64,000 nucleotides of DNA from Arsenicicoccus cauae (lineage in GTDB: Bacteria > Actinomycetota > Actinomycetes > Actinomycetales > Dermatophilaceae). The notes under the pieces were generated by a model. That model was not told the DNA's origin. It saw only the letters and a list, made by a program, of their open reading frames with translations, and searched no databases. This document shows positions 61,680-64,000 of the stretch, piece by piece. Where the stretch lies: the NCBI RefSeq assembly GCF_009707125.1, contig NZ_WLVL01000017.1, forward strand, positions 62,001 through 126,000. The letters run 5' to 3'. Positions within the stretch are counted from its first letter, which is position 1, and every line of letters begins with the position of its first letter. The position numbers and the translations under genes were made by a program.

Positions 61680-62830
61680 CCAGACCGCACAAGCCCACCG
61701 CCCGCCCTGCCCATGTCACCAGTCCAAGGAGTGGCACCGTGCCCTCACCCTCCGCATCACCCGCCCGGAGCAGGAGCCTGCATGCCCTGGCAGCAGCCGC
61801 GGCCGTGGCACTGCTGGGGACCGGTGTGCTCACCGGATGCACCACCGCCCAGGAGGCCGAGGCCAACGCGAACGCCTCCCTGAGCACCACCACCTGCCCC
61901 GTGACGACCAATAGCGACGTCACCGGCACTGTGCGCATCGGCTACCAAGCTGTGCCGAATGCGAACCTGCTGGTGAAGAATCAACGCTGGCTGGAAAACT
62001 GCTTCCCGCACGCCACCATCTCGTGGCTGAAGTTCGATTCCGGTGCCGACGTCGTGCAGGCGTTCGGCTCAGGCTCCGTCGACCTGGCCACCCTCGGATC
62101 GAGCCCCGCCACCAAGGCCCTCTCCGCCCCGCTCGACATCGCCATACAGGTGGTGTGGATCGACGACATCATCGGCAAGGCCGAGTCACTGGTGGTGCGC
62201 GAATCCGGCGTCACGTCGATTCAGCAGCTCAGGGGCAAAACGATCGCGACGCCGTTCGGGTCGACATCGCACTACAGCCTGCTGCAAGCGCTCAGCGCCG
62301 CGGGCCTGAGCAGCACCGACGTCAAACTGGTCAACCTCGCACCGGACAAGATGATGGCGGCATGGCAGGGCAACCAGATGGATGCCGCCTGGGTCTGGGA
62401 CCCCGTGCTCAGCCAGCTCACCACGACCGGCCACATCATCACCGGCAGTGACGCCACCGCGGCCTCCGGGCACCCGACCTTCGACCTGGAGGGCGCCACC
62501 ACCTCGTTCATCCAGTCGAACGCCTCGTTCATGGAGACGTGGACCAGCGTGGAGGATTACGCCGTGGGCCAACTCGCTGCGCATCCCGACACCGCGGCGC
62601 AGTCCATCGCCGTGGAGCTCGGCAGCACGACGGATTCGGTGACCACACAGCTCAAGGGCTATGTGTATCCGACCGCGAAACAGCAGGTGTCGCTCGTCAA
62701 GAAGCTGCCCAGCCAGCTGTTGGCGACCGCCCAGTTCCTCAAGACCCAACAGGGGGTGGACGCCGTCGGTTCGCTCAACGCCTACACAGCTGGCGTCTAC
62801 ACCACCGCGATCACGAAGGTGGCCTCATGA
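61676..62830 (+). CDS. Sulfonate/taurine ABC substrate-binding lipoprotein
   Basis: A 384-residue lipoprotein (Cys55 in the lipobox LTGC). The mature part is a NMT1/TauA-like two-lobe binding protein: IGYQAVPNANLLVKNQRWLE at the start, DVVQAFGSGSVDLATLGSSPATKAL, and KMMAAWQGNQMDAAWVWDPVLSQL. ATG 61676 overlaps the permease stop, but a GTG at 61739 has AAGGAG 7 nt upstream and would give a normal 34-residue signal peptide, so it may be the true start. It delivers substrate to the importer. Confidence 0.9.
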   Translation: MTRPHKPTARPAHVTSPRSGTVPSPSASPARSRSLHALAAAAAVALLGTGVLTGCTTAQEAEANANASLSTTTCPVTTNSDVTGTVRIGYQAVPNANLLVKNQRWLENCFPHATISWLKFDSGADVVQAFGSGSVDLATLGSSPATKALSAPLDIAIQVVWIDDIIGKAESLVVRESGVTSIQQLRGKTIATPFGSTSHYSLLQALSAAGLSSTDVKLVNLAPDKMMAAWQGNQMDAAWVWDPVLSQLTTTGHIITGSDATAASGHPTFDLEGATTSFIQSNASFMETWTSVEDYAVGQLAAHPDTAAQSIAVELGSTTDSVTTQLKGYVYPTAKQQVSLVKKLPSQLLATAQFLKTQQGVDAVGSLNAYTAGVYTTAITKVAS

Positions 62831-63660
62831 CGACCATCAGCCCGGCACCCACGCCGGCGTCCGGTGCACCGGGGACGCGGCACAAGATCGAGTTCGAGGA
62901 GGTGACCAAGACCTACCGCACCGACTCCGGTGACAGCGTGCAGGCCCTGGCGTCCACCACGCTGTCGATCGACGAGGGTGAGTTCGTCTGCATCGTCGGC
63001 CCGTCGGGCTGTGGCAAGAGCACGCTCATGCAGATGCTCGCCGGCTTCCACCAACCCACCACCGGCCGGGTGCTGACGGACGGCGCGCCGGTCGTGGCAC
63101 CCGATAGAGATCGCGGTGTCGTGTTCCAGCAGGCCAACCTGTACCCGTGGCTCACCACCCGCGCGAACGTGGAACTCGGCCCGCGCCTGCGCGGGGTCGC
63201 CAAGGCCGAACGCCGCGCGGTGGCCGACCAGTACCTGGAAATGGTGGGGCTGACGAAGTTTGCCGACCGCAAGCCCTACGAGCTGTCGGGTGGCATGCAG
63301 CAGCGCGCGCAGATCGCCCGCGTGCTCGCGAACGCACCCGACGTCATCCTCATGGACGAGCCATTCGGCGCACTGGATGCCCTCACCCGGGAGCGGATGC
63401 AGATGGAGCTGAGCCAGATCTGGCGCGAGCGACGCACGACGGTCGTCTTCATCACTCACGATGTCGAGGAGGCGATCTTCTTGGGGACGCGGGTGCTCGT
63501 CATGACCGCCCGCCCGGGCAGGGTGATGTTGGACCTCCCCGTGCAGCTGACCTCCGACGGCGTGGCAGTGCCGGAACTGCGCTCGCAAGCCAACTTCATC
63601 GAGCTGCGCGACACCGTCACCGAGGCCATCTACCGCGCCCAGGACGGAGCGACCCGATAA
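62827..63660 (+). CDS. ABC transporter ATP-binding protein, sulfonate/taurine type
   Basis: A 277-residue ATPase of the SsuB/TauB type: Walker A GPSGCGKST, Q-loop VVFQQANLYPWLT, signature LSGGMQQRAQIARVL, Walker B VILMDEPFGALDA, switch His in FITHDVEEA. Last gene of the cluster; it overlaps the binding-protein stop (ATGA at 62827-62830). It drives uptake of the sulfonate. Confidence 0.92.
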   Translation: MTTISPAPTPASGAPGTRHKIEFEEVTKTYRTDSGDSVQALASTTLSIDEGEFVCIVGPSGCGKSTLMQMLAGFHQPTTGRVLTDGAPVVAPDRDRGVVFQQANLYPWLTTRANVELGPRLRGVAKAERRAVADQYLEMVGLTKFADRKPYELSGGMQQRAQIARVLANAPDVILMDEPFGALDALTRERMQMELSQIWRERRTTVVFITHDVEEAIFLGTRVLVMTARPGRVMLDLPVQLTSDGVAVPELRSQANFIELRDTVTEAIYRAQDGATR

Positions 63661-63750
63661 CGATCACCTTGACCCATGATCGCCCCGGCCCCGACGACAC
63701 ACCCCGCAACTGCGTTGACCGAAGCAATGCCGAGCCCTGATGGTGCTGGC

Positions 63751-64000
63751 ATGGAGACGACCCCGTTCACGGACAAGCCGACCCTGCGAGGCGAGCTGGT
63801 GACGCTGCGCCCTATCCGTGCGGAGGACGCTGACCTCATCGACGCGATCATCCGCACCGACGACGAGATCGCGCGGCTGACCGGTTCGGTGCACTCCAGC
63901 ACCGAGAAGCCCGCAGGGATGCCGATCGAGCGACTGCGCGAGATCTACGGAGCCTGGGCCGTCGCCGATGACCGGCTCGTCCTGGCCGTCATCGACAACG
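63751..64000 (+). CDS. GNAT-family N-acetyltransferase (5' part; 3' end outside window)
   Basis: The first 83 residues, METTPFTDKPTLRGELVTLRPIRAEDADLIDAIIRTDDEIARLTGS and on, match the ribosomal-protein-N-acetyltransferase (RimJ/L-like) GNAT opening. The acetyl-CoA loop lies beyond the edge. Start ATG 63751; an in-frame ATG at 63727 would add eight residues. Substrate cannot be judged. Confidence 0.75.
   Translation, partial: METTPFTDKPTLRGELVTLRPIRAEDADLIDAIIRTDDEIARLTGSVHSSTEKPAGMPIERLREIYGAWAVADDRLVLAVIDN

Overview
The window is very GC-rich chromosomal DNA, about 70% G+C or more by eye, from an actinobacterium. Supporting signs are a mycothiol-type maleylpyruvate isomerase family protein, CydC, a CsoR-controlled copper operon, a DUF5926 protein, frequent GTG starts, and many genes whose -10 hexamer lies only 6-8 nt before the start codon (leaderless transcripts). 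A relative of the Intrasporangiaceae/Dermatophilaceae (Janibacter, Knoellia or Tetrasphaera type) is my guess, not something the sequence proves. No rRNA, tRNA, CRISPR array, intact insertion sequence or replication origin was recognised.

Layout. 0-9.6 kb: end of cydC; a GntR-regulated membrane protein; LMW protein-tyrosine phosphatase; VOC and DinB-type enzymes; a four-gene operon with two ABC-2 ATPase/permease pairs; an MFS exporter. 9.6-20.4 kb: NAD synthetase (nadE); Lrp regulator; purB; a barstar/secreted RNase pair; a RelA/SpoT-like protein; a methyltransferase; csoR-copZ-copA. 20.4-31 kb: a VOC protein; TrmH-type rRNA/tRNA methyltransferase; lipoprotein plus M15 peptidase; HAD phosphatase plus serS; a lipid-phosphate operon (diacylglycerol kinase-like, two PAP2 phosphatases, an SRPBCC protein); peptidase E. 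31-45 kb: pheA; a two-component system running into a Nat-type ABC transporter; a large membrane protein; GT2; DUF5926; an anti-sigma-like ATPase; DUF2382; DUF402; pyrD; CsbD; a Cys-rich pentapeptide-repeat protein. 45-49 kb: a TPR-GGDEF diguanylate cyclase, then a decayed stretch with an ABC-permease tail remnant, TetR, DoxX and a frameshifted glycosidase-like pseudogene. 49-58.4 kb: a TetR-MMPL-CueP unit, a flavoprotein disulfide reductase, and small metabolic genes. 58.5-63.7 kb: a sulfonate/taurine island with different codon use, consisting of an Rrf2 regulator, a cysteine-type leader peptide, two tiny membrane ORFs, a TauD-like dioxygenase and an ABC importer. The window ends inside a GNAT acetyltransferase.

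The less ordinary items are: a 50-bp tandem repeat family in two intergenic sites 16 kb apart; a lipid-anchored barnase-type RNase coupled to barstar; a RelA/SpoT-fold protein lacking the usual catalytic Glu; a pair of look-alike structured hairpins bracketing one operon; and the sulfonate island, whose left edge abuts a gene that seems to have lost its 5' part. All functions are inferred from motifs read by eye.
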